Assembly: GCF_039536325.1 (NCBI RefSeq)
Contig: NZ_BAAAYO010000010.1
Coordinates: 620,001-684,000 of the forward strand
DNA length: 64,000 bases
Origin: Paenibacillus_AB hodogayensis
Lineage (GTDB): Bacteria > Bacillota > Bacilli > Paenibacillales > NBRC-103111
Reading direction: 5' to 3'
Every line of letters starts with the position of its first letter. Position 1 is the first letter of the stretch. Below the pieces are notes generated by a model. It was not told where the DNA came from. It saw only the letters and a list, made by a program, of their open reading frames with translations, and did not search any database. Shown here piece after piece: positions 7,321 to 16,670 of the stretch. The position numbers were made by a program, and so were the translations under genes.

Positions 7321-9561
7321 TCAGCCGGTTTCCGGTTTCCCCTTCCGGTAAGAGCCGGGCGTAAAGCCGGTGCTTTTTTTGAACATTTTAATAAACGTCT
7401 GGCTATGCGTGAAGCCTGCTGCCTGAGCGATTTCATGTACGGGCAGGTCCGTAGTCTCCATGAGCTCGGTTGCCCGATCCAGACGGACGGAGTTGACGTA
7501 TTCGACAAACTTGACCCCGAACTCCTCCTTAAACAAGCGGCTGATCGACGTCGGATGCAGCCGGAACGCCTCGGCCAGCATCGTCTGGGACAAGCCGGGA
7601 TCGGCATAATGCTCGTCGATGTACCGTTTTACCTCCTGAAGGACGCTGTGGCTCTGCTTCGACTCGCGCCACTCGCGCAGCCGTTCCTCCACCGAAGCGA
7701 ATACGGCGGCAAACGCTTCTCCGATCTCTTCCAGCGTCTCGCCCTCGCGAAGCGCGTCCTCGAGGTGGGAGCTTGCCGCCAGCCAAGCCGATTGCAGCTC
7801 GGCGGGCAGCTCGATCAGCTCGCGCTGGACATGAAACAACAGCACGAACAGCAGGTGCCGGATTTGTTCGGCGGTGAAGCCGCCGCTATGAAGCGACTCC
7901 AGCAGCGCCGTCCACTCCGCCGTCCAACCGGGCTCGCCGAGCCGGAACATCCGGCTCAGCTCCTTGATGCGCTGCAGTTCCCGCGCCACGCCCGGCTGGC
8001 TTTCCCCCGGCAAGTCGGCGAACCGGATCAGTCGGTTGCGGCCGAGCGGCACCTTGTAGGCGAGCGCCGAGCGGGCCGCCTGAAAGGACAAATCGATCCG
8101 GTCGCTATGCGGAACAGGCGTGCCCAGCCCGGTCGTCACCGTAAACGGCAATTGGCCGTCCGCCCAACCGCGCAGCCGTTCCAGCGCTTCTTCAATCCCG
8201 CGTTCCGCCCCGTGCTTGTCCCCATGGGCGGCAATGATGCCCAACTGATGCTCCCCGAGCCAGTCGGCCCATACGTTGACACAAGCCGCCGCCATAGTTT
8301 CCCGCATTGCGGAATAGAGCGCATACTTCAGCAGTTGACGGTCGCGGTCGGTAAAACGGCCGCATACATCGGCGTAATAGCGGTCGATTTCCACAATCGC
8401 CGCGGAGGCGGGACCGCCATCCAGCTTCAAGCCGAGCAGCTCCGCTTCCCTCCGCGCTTCCTTGGATTGCGGGTCCATCCGCCCTTCGGCCAGCCTGCGG
8501 AAATGATGAGCCCGCTTGAACGAACGATTCTCCTCGTTTTCCCGGCTCAACCGGTTCGATTGGTCCCACAAGTTGTCCAAAGCCAAGCCGATCGTCTTGA
8601 ACTCGTCGCGCGTCTCCGTATCGGCGGCGGGTGTTTTTTTCAATGTCAAGGCACCGACCTGTCTCAGCAGCGATTCCACCGGACGGTAATGCCTGCGCGT
8701 TACGTAAACGATCCACGCCAAGCCGAGCGCCATGCATAACGCCCCCAGCGAGACGGAGCCGTACAGGATAGGAGATACCCAGCCGAATAGGCCGGGCTGC
8801 AGCATGCCGCCTTCAACGTGCCAGCCGGTGTAGGGCATAGCCGCAGCGGCCAGCTTGTTGCGTTCCTGCTTGGCCGCCGGACCGTCGGACGCGATCGTCG
8901 AGACGATCCGGACGCCCGCAGCATCGGTCAGCTCCAGGTAGGCGCTGGACGTATCGGTCGATTGGACGAGAAACGTACGCAACGCGTCCACGTTTACGTT
9001 GACCACAATGAGACCGTTCGTGCGCAGGTCGGCGATTTTCACCAGCGATATGACATCCCGGCTGCCCTCTCCGTTTCCTCTTGGAGCCGCAAGCGGGCGG
9101 AGATCGCCCCAAGCGTAGCGAATATCCGAGGACATTTTGGCCAAAATAAATGCTTGATCGGTCGCATTTTCAATTTCGGCAATGCTCGTCGACCCCAGCA
9201 CGGTTCCGTCCTGCGGCCGGTACAAATAAGCCGAATGCAAGAGCGGCAGCCGGTATTCCAACTCTTCCAGCGCCTTGGCGGCCGCATAGGTATTTTTATG
9301 GGAATCTGGCTGGGCGTCTCCGTAGAATGCGGTCAGGCGCGGATCGGCGAGAACAGTCGCATACAGCGTATTCTCGATGTTGCGAAGCGACTGCTCGACG
9401 AGTTGAACAGCGTTTTTGGTTACCGCCTCGCTCGACTTGACGGCCGAACGCTCCGACAGCTGCCGGACGCTGATAAACGTGATAAGCAGCAACGTCACAC
9501 AGACGGCCAGAAAAACAGGCAGGTAAGACAACAGCATGCGGTAAAACCAGTTTTTTCTCAC
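7321..9561 (-). CDS. Two-TM sensor transcriptional regulator, AraC family
   Basis: 746 aa from a GTG at 9561 (AGGAGGGG about 9 bases upstream). TM1 at about 9-30, an extracellular Cache-like sensor region to about 255, TM2 at about 262-286, a cytoplasmic linker, and an AraC-type double helix-turn-helix at about 645-742 (LAEAFRLHPTSISRLFKEEF, then VHEIAQAAGFTHSQTFIKMF). This is the architecture common in Paenibacillus beside sugar-binding lipoproteins. It is divergent from such a lipoprotein (9884) and probably controls it in response to an extracellular sugar. Confidence 0.88.
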   Translation of the reverse strand: MRKNWFYRMLLSYLPVFLAVCVTLLLITFISVRQLSERSAVKSSEAVTKNAVQLVEQSLRNIENTLYATVLADPRLTAFYGDAQPDSHKNTYAAAKALEELEYRLPLLHSAYLYRPQDGTVLGSTSIAEIENATDQAFILAKMSSDIRYAWGDLRPLAAPRGNGEGSRDVISLVKIADLRTNGLIVVNVNVDALRTFLVQSTDTSSAYLELTDAAGVRIVSTIASDGPAAKQERNKLAAAAMPYTGWHVEGGMLQPGLFGWVSPILYGSVSLGALCMALGLAWIVYVTRRHYRPVESLLRQVGALTLKKTPAADTETRDEFKTIGLALDNLWDQSNRLSRENEENRSFKRAHHFRRLAEGRMDPQSKEARREAELLGLKLDGGPASAAIVEIDRYYADVCGRFTDRDRQLLKYALYSAMRETMAAACVNVWADWLGEHQLGIIAAHGDKHGAERGIEEALERLRGWADGQLPFTVTTGLGTPVPHSDRIDLSFQAARSALAYKVPLGRNRLIRFADLPGESQPGVARELQRIKELSRMFRLGEPGWTAEWTALLESLHSGGFTAEQIRHLLFVLLFHVQRELIELPAELQSAWLAASSHLEDALREGETLEEIGEAFAAVFASVEERLREWRESKQSHSVLQEVKRYIDEHYADPGLSQTMLAEAFRLHPTSISRLFKEEFGVKFVEYVNSVRLDRATELMETTDLPVHEIAQAAGFTHSQTFIKMFKKSTGFTPGSYRKGKPETG

Positions 9562-9599
9562 CTTGCTCCCCTCCTGCTTACGAACGTGCCGTCTGATTA

Positions 9600-9613
9600 T
9601 GAAACCGCTTCCA
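9600..9613 (+). promoter_or_regulatory. Candidate CcpA cre site
   Basis: TGAAACCGCTTCCA matches TGWAANCGNTNWCA with one mismatch (C for W at position 12). It sits two bases before the proposed -35 of the lipoprotein promoter and 39 bases upstream of the divergent regulator start, so it could serve both. Beyond it, an inverted repeat GGCGG/CCGCC at about 9655-9673 is the only other structure seen in 9562-9883. Confidence 0.45.
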
Positions 9614-9615
9614 CC

Positions 9616-9644
9616 TTGCGCGGGCGTTTAATTACCGTTATTAT
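9616..9644 (+). promoter_or_regulatory. Sigma-A-like promoter of the solute-binding lipoprotein
   Basis: TTGCGC, 17 bases, TATTAT. The -10 is 5 of 6, the -35 3 of 6. It would give a leader of about 230 bases to the ATG at 9884. Confidence 0.4.
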
Positions 9645-9883
9645 TTCGCATATACGGCGGCGCGTCAAGCCGCCTCCGGCACGTTCCAAAAATGATTCAT
9701 TCCGCAAAAACGGACCATTTCCGCCTCCGGCGCGCTTTCCATAAAAGGCGAACGCCGCAAAAACGCTCTATATCCATTAAACGGCATCTCGCGTTACGAT
9801 ACCGGCAAGCGAACCCGAACCGGTCGCTATCGAGGCAACATCGGGGCAACAGGGTCGACTACAAAAGGGAGGTTGAACGACGG

Positions 9884-11467
9884 ATGAAACGAACCTGGAA
9901 AACCGGAACCGCTCTCCTGCTCGCCGGCGCCATGCTGGCCGCTTGTTCGGCTAAAGAGGGCAACGGATCGACGAAGAGCGCGGACCCGGCTAAGCCGGCA
10001 GAATCCGCGGCCAAAGAGAAGCTGCCTCTGCGGCTGTTCATCGACGGGCCGGGAAGCGCCTTGCTGCCGCCCGAGCAGGACGACTTCGTCAAACAGGCAA
10101 TCGAGAAGAAATTTAATGTGAAGCTGCAGATCGAGTACATGCCGATCGGTGACGATTACACCAAAAAGATCAACGCGTATTTGACGTCCAACGATCCCCC
10201 GGACATGTGGCGGGACACCAACGGCGACGGAGGCTCCAAATACGCCTTGGACGGCCTGCTCGGCGACATGAGCAAGTTCGTCACGCCTCAGGCGATGCCC
10301 AATTATTTTAAATATTGGGTGGACGAAACGACGCTTCAGCGTTACCAAATCCATAGCCAGTTCGTGCGGGCGCCGATTCCTTACAGCAAGGAAATTTACC
10401 GCGCTTGGTATATCCGCAAAGACTGGCTGGACAAGCTCGGTCTCCCGGTACCGAAGACGTACGACGACTATATGCAGGCTTTGCGGGCGTTCACGAACAA
10501 CGATCCGGACGGCAACGGCAAGAAGGATACGTACGGCTTCTCTCTGGCGGCGGGCGGCGACGGCATCGGGCTGGATTGGCCGGAATACCGCAAAAACGGG
10601 CTTATTTTCGCGACGTTCCTGGAAAACGGCCAGTTCAAGGATATGCAGACCGATCCGCGCATGGAAGGCGTGTTGAGCGATATCGCGAAAGCGATCGGAG
10701 AAGGCGTGGTCGATCCGGACTGGTTCCTGAACAAATCGATGCAGCACGTCGACAAGGCGGCTCAAGGCAAAGTCGGCGTCGTGCTCGGGACGACGAAGGA
10801 TTTCGCCCTCGATTCCAATCCGCAAAGTCTGCAAAGCAAGACGAAAGCGATTCTGCCGAACGCCGATTGGGTGCCGTTCACGCCGTTCGGCGACGCGCCG
10901 CTTCAATCCGGCATCGCACCGGCAAACCCGTTCCTGTTCCATAAGAACATCGTGGAGAAGCAGCCGGAGAAAGTGAAGCGGATTACGGAAATTCTCGATT
11001 GGCTGGCCGGGGAGGAAGGCTACCTGCTCACTCATTACGGCCAGGAAGGCAAGCATTATACGCGCGAAGGCAAGACCATCACGCTCAAGCCGGACGTCAT
11101 CCAGGCAGACATCGTCAAGAAGGGCGACTGGCTGACCATCTGGGATTTCTTCACCCCGGAGACGCCGTCCGTCTTCGGCCTGAACGTCATCGACCCGCGG
11201 CAGACGGACCGGGACCGCGCCATTCTGAAGACGCTCGCCTCGATTCCGAGCGCTCCTTTCCTTGGCACCAGTCTGACGCCTCCCGCCGGCTTCGATCTCG
11301 CCGCCTTCCGCAAACGGCAGCGCGAGCTTCAAGCCAAAGCGGTGTTCGAGGAAAAATCAGGCAAAAACTGGCCGGCCTATCGCGAAGAGCTGATGGGCAA
11401 GTATAGCGGCAGCAAGCTGTTCGACGCTTACGCGGAGCAGATTAAAGCAGCCGGTCTGGTCAAGTAA
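9884..11467 (+). CDS. ABC transporter solute-binding lipoprotein (oligosaccharide type), orphan
   Basis: 527 aa. ATG at 9884 has GGGAGGT 9 bases upstream. Signal peptide with lipobox LAAC, lipidated cysteine at 21; low-complexity linker to about 45; then a family 1 / LplA-like binding domain with the calcium-loop-like NDPDGNGKKDTYG near 205-217. Binds a sugar outside the cell for an ABC importer. No permease or ATPase gene follows: transcription ends at a hairpin just downstream, so the importer must be encoded elsewhere. The divergent AraC sensor is the likely regulator. Confidence 0.9.
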   Translation: MKRTWKTGTALLLAGAMLAACSAKEGNGSTKSADPAKPAESAAKEKLPLRLFIDGPGSALLPPEQDDFVKQAIEKKFNVKLQIEYMPIGDDYTKKINAYLTSNDPPDMWRDTNGDGGSKYALDGLLGDMSKFVTPQAMPNYFKYWVDETTLQRYQIHSQFVRAPIPYSKEIYRAWYIRKDWLDKLGLPVPKTYDDYMQALRAFTNNDPDGNGKKDTYGFSLAAGGDGIGLDWPEYRKNGLIFATFLENGQFKDMQTDPRMEGVLSDIAKAIGEGVVDPDWFLNKSMQHVDKAAQGKVGVVLGTTKDFALDSNPQSLQSKTKAILPNADWVPFTPFGDAPLQSGIAPANPFLFHKNIVEKQPEKVKRITEILDWLAGEEGYLLTHYGQEGKHYTREGKTITLKPDVIQADIVKKGDWLTIWDFFTPETPSVFGLNVIDPRQTDRDRAILKTLASIPSAPFLGTSLTPPAGFDLAAFRKRQRELQAKAVFEEKSGKNWPAYREELMGKYSGSKLFDAYAEQIKAAGLVK

Positions 11468-11506
11468 ACCTAGCTTCACAACGGTATTGCGGCAAGACCC
11501 CCCATG

Positions 11507-11560
11507 CAAGCAAGCCCCTGTCGCTCCGGTGTCTAACCGGCGCGGCGGGGGCTTGCTTGG
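11507..11560. terminator. Hairpin between convergent genes, possible bidirectional terminator
   Basis: CAAGCAAGCCCC pairs with GGGGCTTGCTTG around a GC-rich interior (positions about 11507-11518 and 11548-11559). There is no good T-run on either side, so its efficiency is uncertain. Confidence 0.5.
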
Positions 11561-11574
11561 CTTGCGGGCTGTTC

Positions 11575-12117
11575 TTATTCCAGCTTGAAGGCAATCGTAA
11601 TGCCGGCGTCCTCGAACCGAACGTCTTTGATCGTCACGAGCGGCGGCAGCAGCTCGTCCGCACGGATCACGATCGGCTCGAGCGGCAACCAGGCATCCGG
11701 AACGCTCAGGCCGCGGATGCGCGGCTCCGTCGGGCGGACGATCAGCTCCGGTGATTTCCACTCCAGCGTGAAATCGATCGCTCCGCCTACGGCGATGCCG
11801 CCGACCGTCCTTATATTCACATAAGCGGTCAAGCGGCTGCCGCGCTGCTCGAACCGCGCTCCCTCGATCGTTGCGTTCGGACCGATCTTGGCGCGGGCCG
11901 CCAGCTGTTTCTTCAGAATGTCGTTCAAATCCCGCTCGCTCAGCCGCACCTCCAGCTTGCGGGCTTTGATCATCTCCAGCGCCTTTTGCGCGACGGGCAC
12001 CTGTTCGTAGTCCAGGTTCAGCGCTTCCGTCGGCTTGACGTACATGATCGCCGCGCCGCACAGCACAACGATGGCCAGCAGCAGTACGGCCAACCCTATC
12101 ATCGTTTTACGCAGCAA
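11575..12117 (-). CDS. YpmS-like membrane-anchored protein (DUF2140)
   Basis: 180 aa from a TTG at 12117 (GGAGAGGG upstream; no better ATG until residue 6). One N-terminal TM segment at about 5-27, then a soluble extracellular domain with the LSERDLNDILKKQL segment and alternating beta strands typical of YpmS/DUF2140 proteins. Function of the family is not established. Sixty bases downstream of the helicase gene and possibly co-transcribed with it. Confidence 0.6.
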   Translation of the reverse strand: MLRKTMIGLAVLLLAIVVLCGAAIMYVKPTEALNLDYEQVPVAQKALEMIKARKLEVRLSERDLNDILKKQLAARAKIGPNATIEGARFEQRGSRLTAYVNIRTVGGIAVGGAIDFTLEWKSPELIVRPTEPRIRGLSVPDAWLPLEPIVIRADELLPPLVTIKDVRFEDAGITIAFKLE

Positions 12118-12177
12118 CGGTGTCCCTCTCCCCTGGGATTCTATATGATGACTTTGACCGTTCTCTGTCCTGCCCGG

Positions 12178-13719
12178 TTATTGTGCGCCGGGGCCGTTCT
12201 GCCCTTGCTCGCGCTTCTCCTTTAGCCAGCGCGGAGCGCCCTTGTTCTTGCGGTCGGCTTCCCGCGCGGCCTTCGGCTTGCCGGCCGGACGCTTGGCCGG
12301 CTGAGGCGGGGCCGCCGGCCGATCGAGCTCTCTCTCGTTGCGCAGGCTGGCCGCTCCGAGCGTCCGAAAGCCGCCCGTACGCGAACGAAGCGGCGGAAGC
12401 TCCCCGGAACCGGAACGGCGTGGCGCGCCTTCTTCTTGCGCGGCCCTCACGGAAGCCTCGGCGGGTTTGCTCGCCCCCGGCTTGCCGGTCGCTGCCGCTC
12501 CTTTAGCGGTCACGGGTTTGCTCGCTTCCGGCTTGCCGCCGCCCGTCGTTCGTCCGGCCGTACGCGCTGCCGCGCCGCGAACCTGATCGGGTTCGACGAT
12601 CTTGCCTTTGAACATCGCCTTCTGATGAATGACGATGCCGAGCTGCTTCTCGAACTTGCGGATGATGAACAGCTCGTGCTCCGTCACGATCGAGATCGAC
12701 CATCCGCTGCGGCCCATCCGTCCGGTCCGGCCCGCCCGGTGCACGTAATGGTCGGCGTCGAGCGCCGGCTGCAGATGGAACACATGCGTTAGTCCTTCGA
12801 TATCCAGCCCGCGGGCCGCGACATCGGTGGCGATCAGCGTGCTCAACCGTCCCGTGCGGAACCGGTTCAGCAGCGTGGTCCGTTCCTGCTTGGGCGCATC
12901 GCCGTACAGCGCATCCGCCGACAGCCCGGCATGCTGAAGCTTGGCGGCGACTTCGGCAATGACGTCGAGGTCGTTCACGAAGGCAAGCGCCGACTTCGGC
13001 TCGTACAGCCGGACCAGTCTGCGCAGCGTATCGATCCGTTCGCGCTCTTCGCAGACGAAGACGAGATGCTCGATGCCGCCGGCCGTACGCTGGCCCGGAT
13101 CGATCTCGATTTCCTTCGGCGCGCGCATCCATCTGCCGGCCATCCGGCGCACCTCCGGCGGCAGAGTGGCGGAGAAAAACAGCAGCTGGCGGTCGCGCAG
13201 CGCGCCTTCGACGATTTCCTCCGCTTCCTTGGCGCTGCCGAGCGCAAACATCTGATCCGCCTCGTCGATGACGATCGTGCGGACGCGGTGCAGCTTCACC
13301 TTGCGCAGCCGCAGCAGCTCGGCGACCCGTCCCGGCGTGCCGACGACGATATGCGGGTGCAGCTTCAGCCGGTCGATCTGCCGGCTGATGGCCGCCCCGC
13401 CGATCAGCGCTTGTCCGCGAATGCCTGCCGGACCGCCGATCTTCTCGATCTCGGAGGCAATCTGCACGCCCAGCTCGCGGGTTGGCGCCAGCACGACTGC
13501 CTGCAGCTCCTTGGACGCCGGATCGATGCGCTCCAATATAGGCAGCAAATAGGCCAGCGTCTTGCCCGTTCCGGTCTGCGATTGGGCGAGTAGATCGGCT
13601 CCTCCCAAGGCGGCCGGAATGGCCTCTCTCTGGATCGGCGACGGCTCGGATATCCCGTGCCGGGCAAGCGTCTCGCACAGCACTAAGCCGATGCCGAGCG
13701 ATTCAAACGTCGAATTCAT
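12178..13719 (-). CDS. DEAD-box ATP-dependent RNA helicase
   Basis: 513 aa. Motifs in order: Q-motif PSPIQREAIP near 27-36, Walker A AQSQTGTGKT at 45-54, PTREL at 79-83, TPGR at 128-131, DEAD at 152-155, SAT at 183-185, TDVAARGLDI at 298-307, HRAGRTGRMG at 327-336. From about 385 to the end is a low-complexity Lys/Arg/Pro/Ala tail, probably a disordered RNA-binding extension. It unwinds structured RNA (cold adaptation, decay or ribosome assembly are the usual roles). Weak AGGG site upstream of the ATG. Confidence 0.95.
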   Translation of the reverse strand: MNSTFESLGIGLVLCETLARHGISEPSPIQREAIPAALGGADLLAQSQTGTGKTLAYLLPILERIDPASKELQAVVLAPTRELGVQIASEIEKIGGPAGIRGQALIGGAAISRQIDRLKLHPHIVVGTPGRVAELLRLRKVKLHRVRTIVIDEADQMFALGSAKEAEEIVEGALRDRQLLFFSATLPPEVRRMAGRWMRAPKEIEIDPGQRTAGGIEHLVFVCEERERIDTLRRLVRLYEPKSALAFVNDLDVIAEVAAKLQHAGLSADALYGDAPKQERTTLLNRFRTGRLSTLIATDVAARGLDIEGLTHVFHLQPALDADHYVHRAGRTGRMGRSGWSISIVTEHELFIIRKFEKQLGIVIHQKAMFKGKIVEPDQVRGAAARTAGRTTGGGKPEASKPVTAKGAAATGKPGASKPAEASVRAAQEEGAPRRSGSGELPPLRSRTGGFRTLGAASLRNERELDRPAAPPQPAKRPAGKPKAAREADRKNKGAPRWLKEKREQGQNGPGAQ

Positions 13720-13763
13720 AGATTCAAGTCCCTCATTTCAGTCATTCATCCCTTATGTTAAAA

Positions 13764-13772
13764 ACTATACCA
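13764..13772 (-). promoter_or_regulatory. Extended -10 promoter of the helicase gene
   Basis: Minus strand TGGTATAGT (TGn extended -10), 45 bases before the start codon. The -35 region is poor, as usual for extended -10 promoters. Confidence 0.5.
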
Positions 13773-13816
13773 TAACGGGCGCTCCGAAAGAAATGAGGCA
13801 ATCGGGAATAGACTGG

Positions 13817-16564
13817 TTAGGCGTGCCGGCTTTCAAAGACGTAGCGGCCCGGACGGACATGAATGACGACCGCTCCCTGGACGGCTTCCACGCTGTCTAT
13901 CCCTGCCGCGCTCGACCTGCGGGAGACGGACGCCTCATTTGCCGAAGCCCGCTGCCCGTCCGGGACGCAAGCGCCTCGGGTCCATACGGGCATGCCCGAT
14001 TCCGATACGGTCAAGGCGCCGGGATGGTGCGACGGAATCCAGACGGACGCCGCCGATCCGACGGGAATCTCCACGTTCAGCTTCAGCTCCGCGCCCCCGG
14101 CCCCCTTCTCCCAGCGGACCTTGACTTTGCCGCGCGGGGTCGTGACGGAGCCTTCGGCGCGATCGAGGTTTTCCGGCACGAACGGCTTGATCCGGATTCG
14201 CCTCCATCCGGTCTCCGCCAGCTGAATGCCGGCCAAGTACTCGACCATCATTTTTGCGGGATAGGCGTTCCATGCGTGGCAGTGGGATTCGATATCGCGA
14301 AAGCCTTCCCATATGGTCCGGGAGCCTTGGCGGATCATATACCCCCAGCCGGGGAAATCGGTTTTGGTCAGAAGCTGGTACCCCTCCTCGGCCTTGCCTT
14401 GCCGAAACAGCACATGCAGCAAGTCGAGAGACAGCAGCGTCTTCGTCTGCAAACCCTGGGCCGCCACCGTCTCCAGCGCTTGTTCCTTGTGCTCGGGCGG
14501 AACGAAACCGTAATGCAGGGCGACGGCGTTCGTCCCTTGATGACTATTCTCGGACCCGTAGCAGTCCCGGAACCGTCGGTTGCCGGCATCGTACAAATGA
14601 GTCAAAATCGCGCCCTTCAGCGCCCGCGAATGCGAATCCATCAGCGCCGCCTCTGCTCCGTCGCCCATTGCGTCGGCCATCTCGGCCATCAGGTTCAGGT
14701 CATGCGCAAGCTTCATGTTCTGGACGGTCAAATATTCGCCGCTATGGTCGATTTCCGGGTAAGGGTGATCGCTGATATGCCAATGCCGCGGCTTCTTGAT
14801 CCGGCTTCTCGGGACGAGCCCCGTCCCTGCGTCCGCAAGGCCGGTATAATGCAGCGCCATCCGCCGCGCAGGCCCGTAAAAGCGCTGCAGCAGCCTCGTA
14901 TCGCCCGTATGCCGGTACAATTTGTGCAGCAGCGTGGGGAAATGCAGATCCCATTCCGGTATACGGATATGGAAATCGTGATGCTCAAAATTGGACGGAT
15001 AGACGAACGGGAACGTGCCGTCGGCCAATTGGCCGTCTGTGAAGTCGGCCAGCACCTTCTCCACGATCGCCGCGGAATCGAACTGATTCAGCAGCAGTTC
15101 GGCCTGCAGATCGGAGTCGGCCAAATATTGAGCCTGTTCGCGGTGCGGGCAGTCGACGAGTTGCCCGAGGGCGTTGTTCTTTTGCGTCTGGACACATGCC
15201 TCGTACAAGTCGTTCAGCAATTCGGAAGACGAGCGGAAATCCCCAGTCCGGGGAAGCGCCGTATGGGCGGACACGATCTGAACGCCGCCTTCTCCGAGAA
15301 GCTCCTGGAAGCCTGTCACTTCCACATAACGAAATGCTTTGAAGGACAAGCTCGGCTCCCATATTTCAATCTCCGCGCCGGTCATCGTATATTCGTCATA
15401 ATAATGCTCCGACGTTTCGTTGCATACGTTGTGCTTGACGTATCCCCGCTCGTCCAAATCTTCGGAGTAGCGCATGCGGACTGTCGCCCCGGCAAATCCT
15501 TTGACCGTCAGACGGGGCCAGCCCGAGACGATTTTGCCCGCATCGAACACCTGACACCCGATTTCCTGTACGTCCTTCGGCACGGGAACGATGATCTCGT
15601 CAACGTTACCTTCGGGAACGGCTTGCCACTTCATCGGCCAGCGGCATTCCCCGTTCTGAAGGGCCGGAACGGCTTTCGTGCAGCGGCCCTCGTATTCGCT
15701 CCTTGTCCAGCGCTCGTCCGCCAGGCGCGCATCGTAGGCCTCTACCGCCGTGATCCGGCGGTTTTGCTGATAGGGGGTGCCCGCACGATGGGGAATCACG
15801 GCCAAACAATCCCACGATTCGTCCGTCACGACGGATGTCGAGGTACGATCCGCATACTCGATATGACCCTGCAATAATAAGCCGGGGTACCCGTTCACGT
15901 AGTTTTGCCCGTCTCCGCCGAGATAGTGGACGATGGCAGCCAGACAGTTGTCCCCCGTGCGCAGCAGCTCCGTTACGTCGTAGGCCAAGTAATATTTGGT
16001 CTCCTCCGGATTGGTCGGCGCCGGCGAGCCGTACCCGGTCACTCTCCGCCCGTTAACGAACAGCTCCAGCACGTGATGGGCCGATACGAACAGCTTGGCG
16101 AGCCCGATTTCCCGATCCGCGCGAAACGTTTTGCGGAAGTAGGCGAAATCGTTCGTACGGACGTCGCCGGGCTTCCAGATCCACATCGCCTTCCATTGCT
16201 CCGGGAACAACCCCGTATCGAAGCGGACGGATTCCGATTCGGTTAAGCCGCCCTCGTCGTCCCGTACGATCGCTTTCCACCAATATCGTCTCTGTCCGCC
16301 GAGAGGCATCCCTTCGTACGGCACGAATAGCGGATGGCCTTCTTTGTACCCGCTGTCCCATATTTCGCCTTGAAGCCGGCCGGCCTCCTGCCTTTCGGCG
16401 GAGACGAGAATCCGGTATCCGGCCTGCGAAATTCCCCGGCGCCCCCCGCTCAGCTTCCACGAGAAAGCGATCGAATCGCCGTCTGCGCCCATCGGCTGTC
16501 CAATCCCGTTGACGCGCAAATCTTCAATGATCCATTCGGTGCGTTCCACGTCCATCTCAACCAT
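13817..16564 (-). CDS. Alpha-L-rhamnosidase, GH78 family
   Basis: 915 aa, no signal peptide, so intracellular. The N-terminal part contains beta-sandwich segments (fibronectin-like region near 20-115; carbohydrate-binding-like FVNGRRVTGYG near 185). The catalytic (alpha/alpha)6 region has DCPHREQAQYLADSD near 470, the usual general-acid segment of GH78, and TIWEGF near 751, matching the TIWE base motif. It releases terminal L-rhamnose from oligosaccharides taken up by the cell. AAGGAG 9 bases before ATG 16564; the AraC gene 106 bases upstream, same strand, is the likely regulator. Confidence 0.9.
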   Translation of the reverse strand: MVEMDVERTEWIIEDLRVNGIGQPMGADGDSIAFSWKLSGGRRGISQAGYRILVSAERQEAGRLQGEIWDSGYKEGHPLFVPYEGMPLGGQRRYWWKAIVRDDEGGLTESESVRFDTGLFPEQWKAMWIWKPGDVRTNDFAYFRKTFRADREIGLAKLFVSAHHVLELFVNGRRVTGYGSPAPTNPEETKYYLAYDVTELLRTGDNCLAAIVHYLGGDGQNYVNGYPGLLLQGHIEYADRTSTSVVTDESWDCLAVIPHRAGTPYQQNRRITAVEAYDARLADERWTRSEYEGRCTKAVPALQNGECRWPMKWQAVPEGNVDEIIVPVPKDVQEIGCQVFDAGKIVSGWPRLTVKGFAGATVRMRYSEDLDERGYVKHNVCNETSEHYYDEYTMTGAEIEIWEPSLSFKAFRYVEVTGFQELLGEGGVQIVSAHTALPRTGDFRSSSELLNDLYEACVQTQKNNALGQLVDCPHREQAQYLADSDLQAELLLNQFDSAAIVEKVLADFTDGQLADGTFPFVYPSNFEHHDFHIRIPEWDLHFPTLLHKLYRHTGDTRLLQRFYGPARRMALHYTGLADAGTGLVPRSRIKKPRHWHISDHPYPEIDHSGEYLTVQNMKLAHDLNLMAEMADAMGDGAEAALMDSHSRALKGAILTHLYDAGNRRFRDCYGSENSHQGTNAVALHYGFVPPEHKEQALETVAAQGLQTKTLLSLDLLHVLFRQGKAEEGYQLLTKTDFPGWGYMIRQGSRTIWEGFRDIESHCHAWNAYPAKMMVEYLAGIQLAETGWRRIRIKPFVPENLDRAEGSVTTPRGKVKVRWEKGAGGAELKLNVEIPVGSAASVWIPSHHPGALTVSESGMPVWTRGACVPDGQRASANEASVSRRSSAAGIDSVEAVQGAVVIHVRPGRYVFESRHA

Positions 16565-16670
16565 CCCTTCGCTCCTTAATCAACAACATTAGGATAACGT
16601 CCGCAGGTCGAGATGCACATGGCGGATGTTCTCGGATAGATGGTCCATATTCCTTTCCCGTTCGCTTCGG

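Noticed and set aside
13562..15877. 771-codon plus-strand open frame opposite the GH78 gene
   Set aside because: Codon-mirror of a GC-rich gene; no ribosome site, Arg/Gln/Pro-biased translation, no recognisable domain, whereas the minus strand encodes a clear rhamnosidase.
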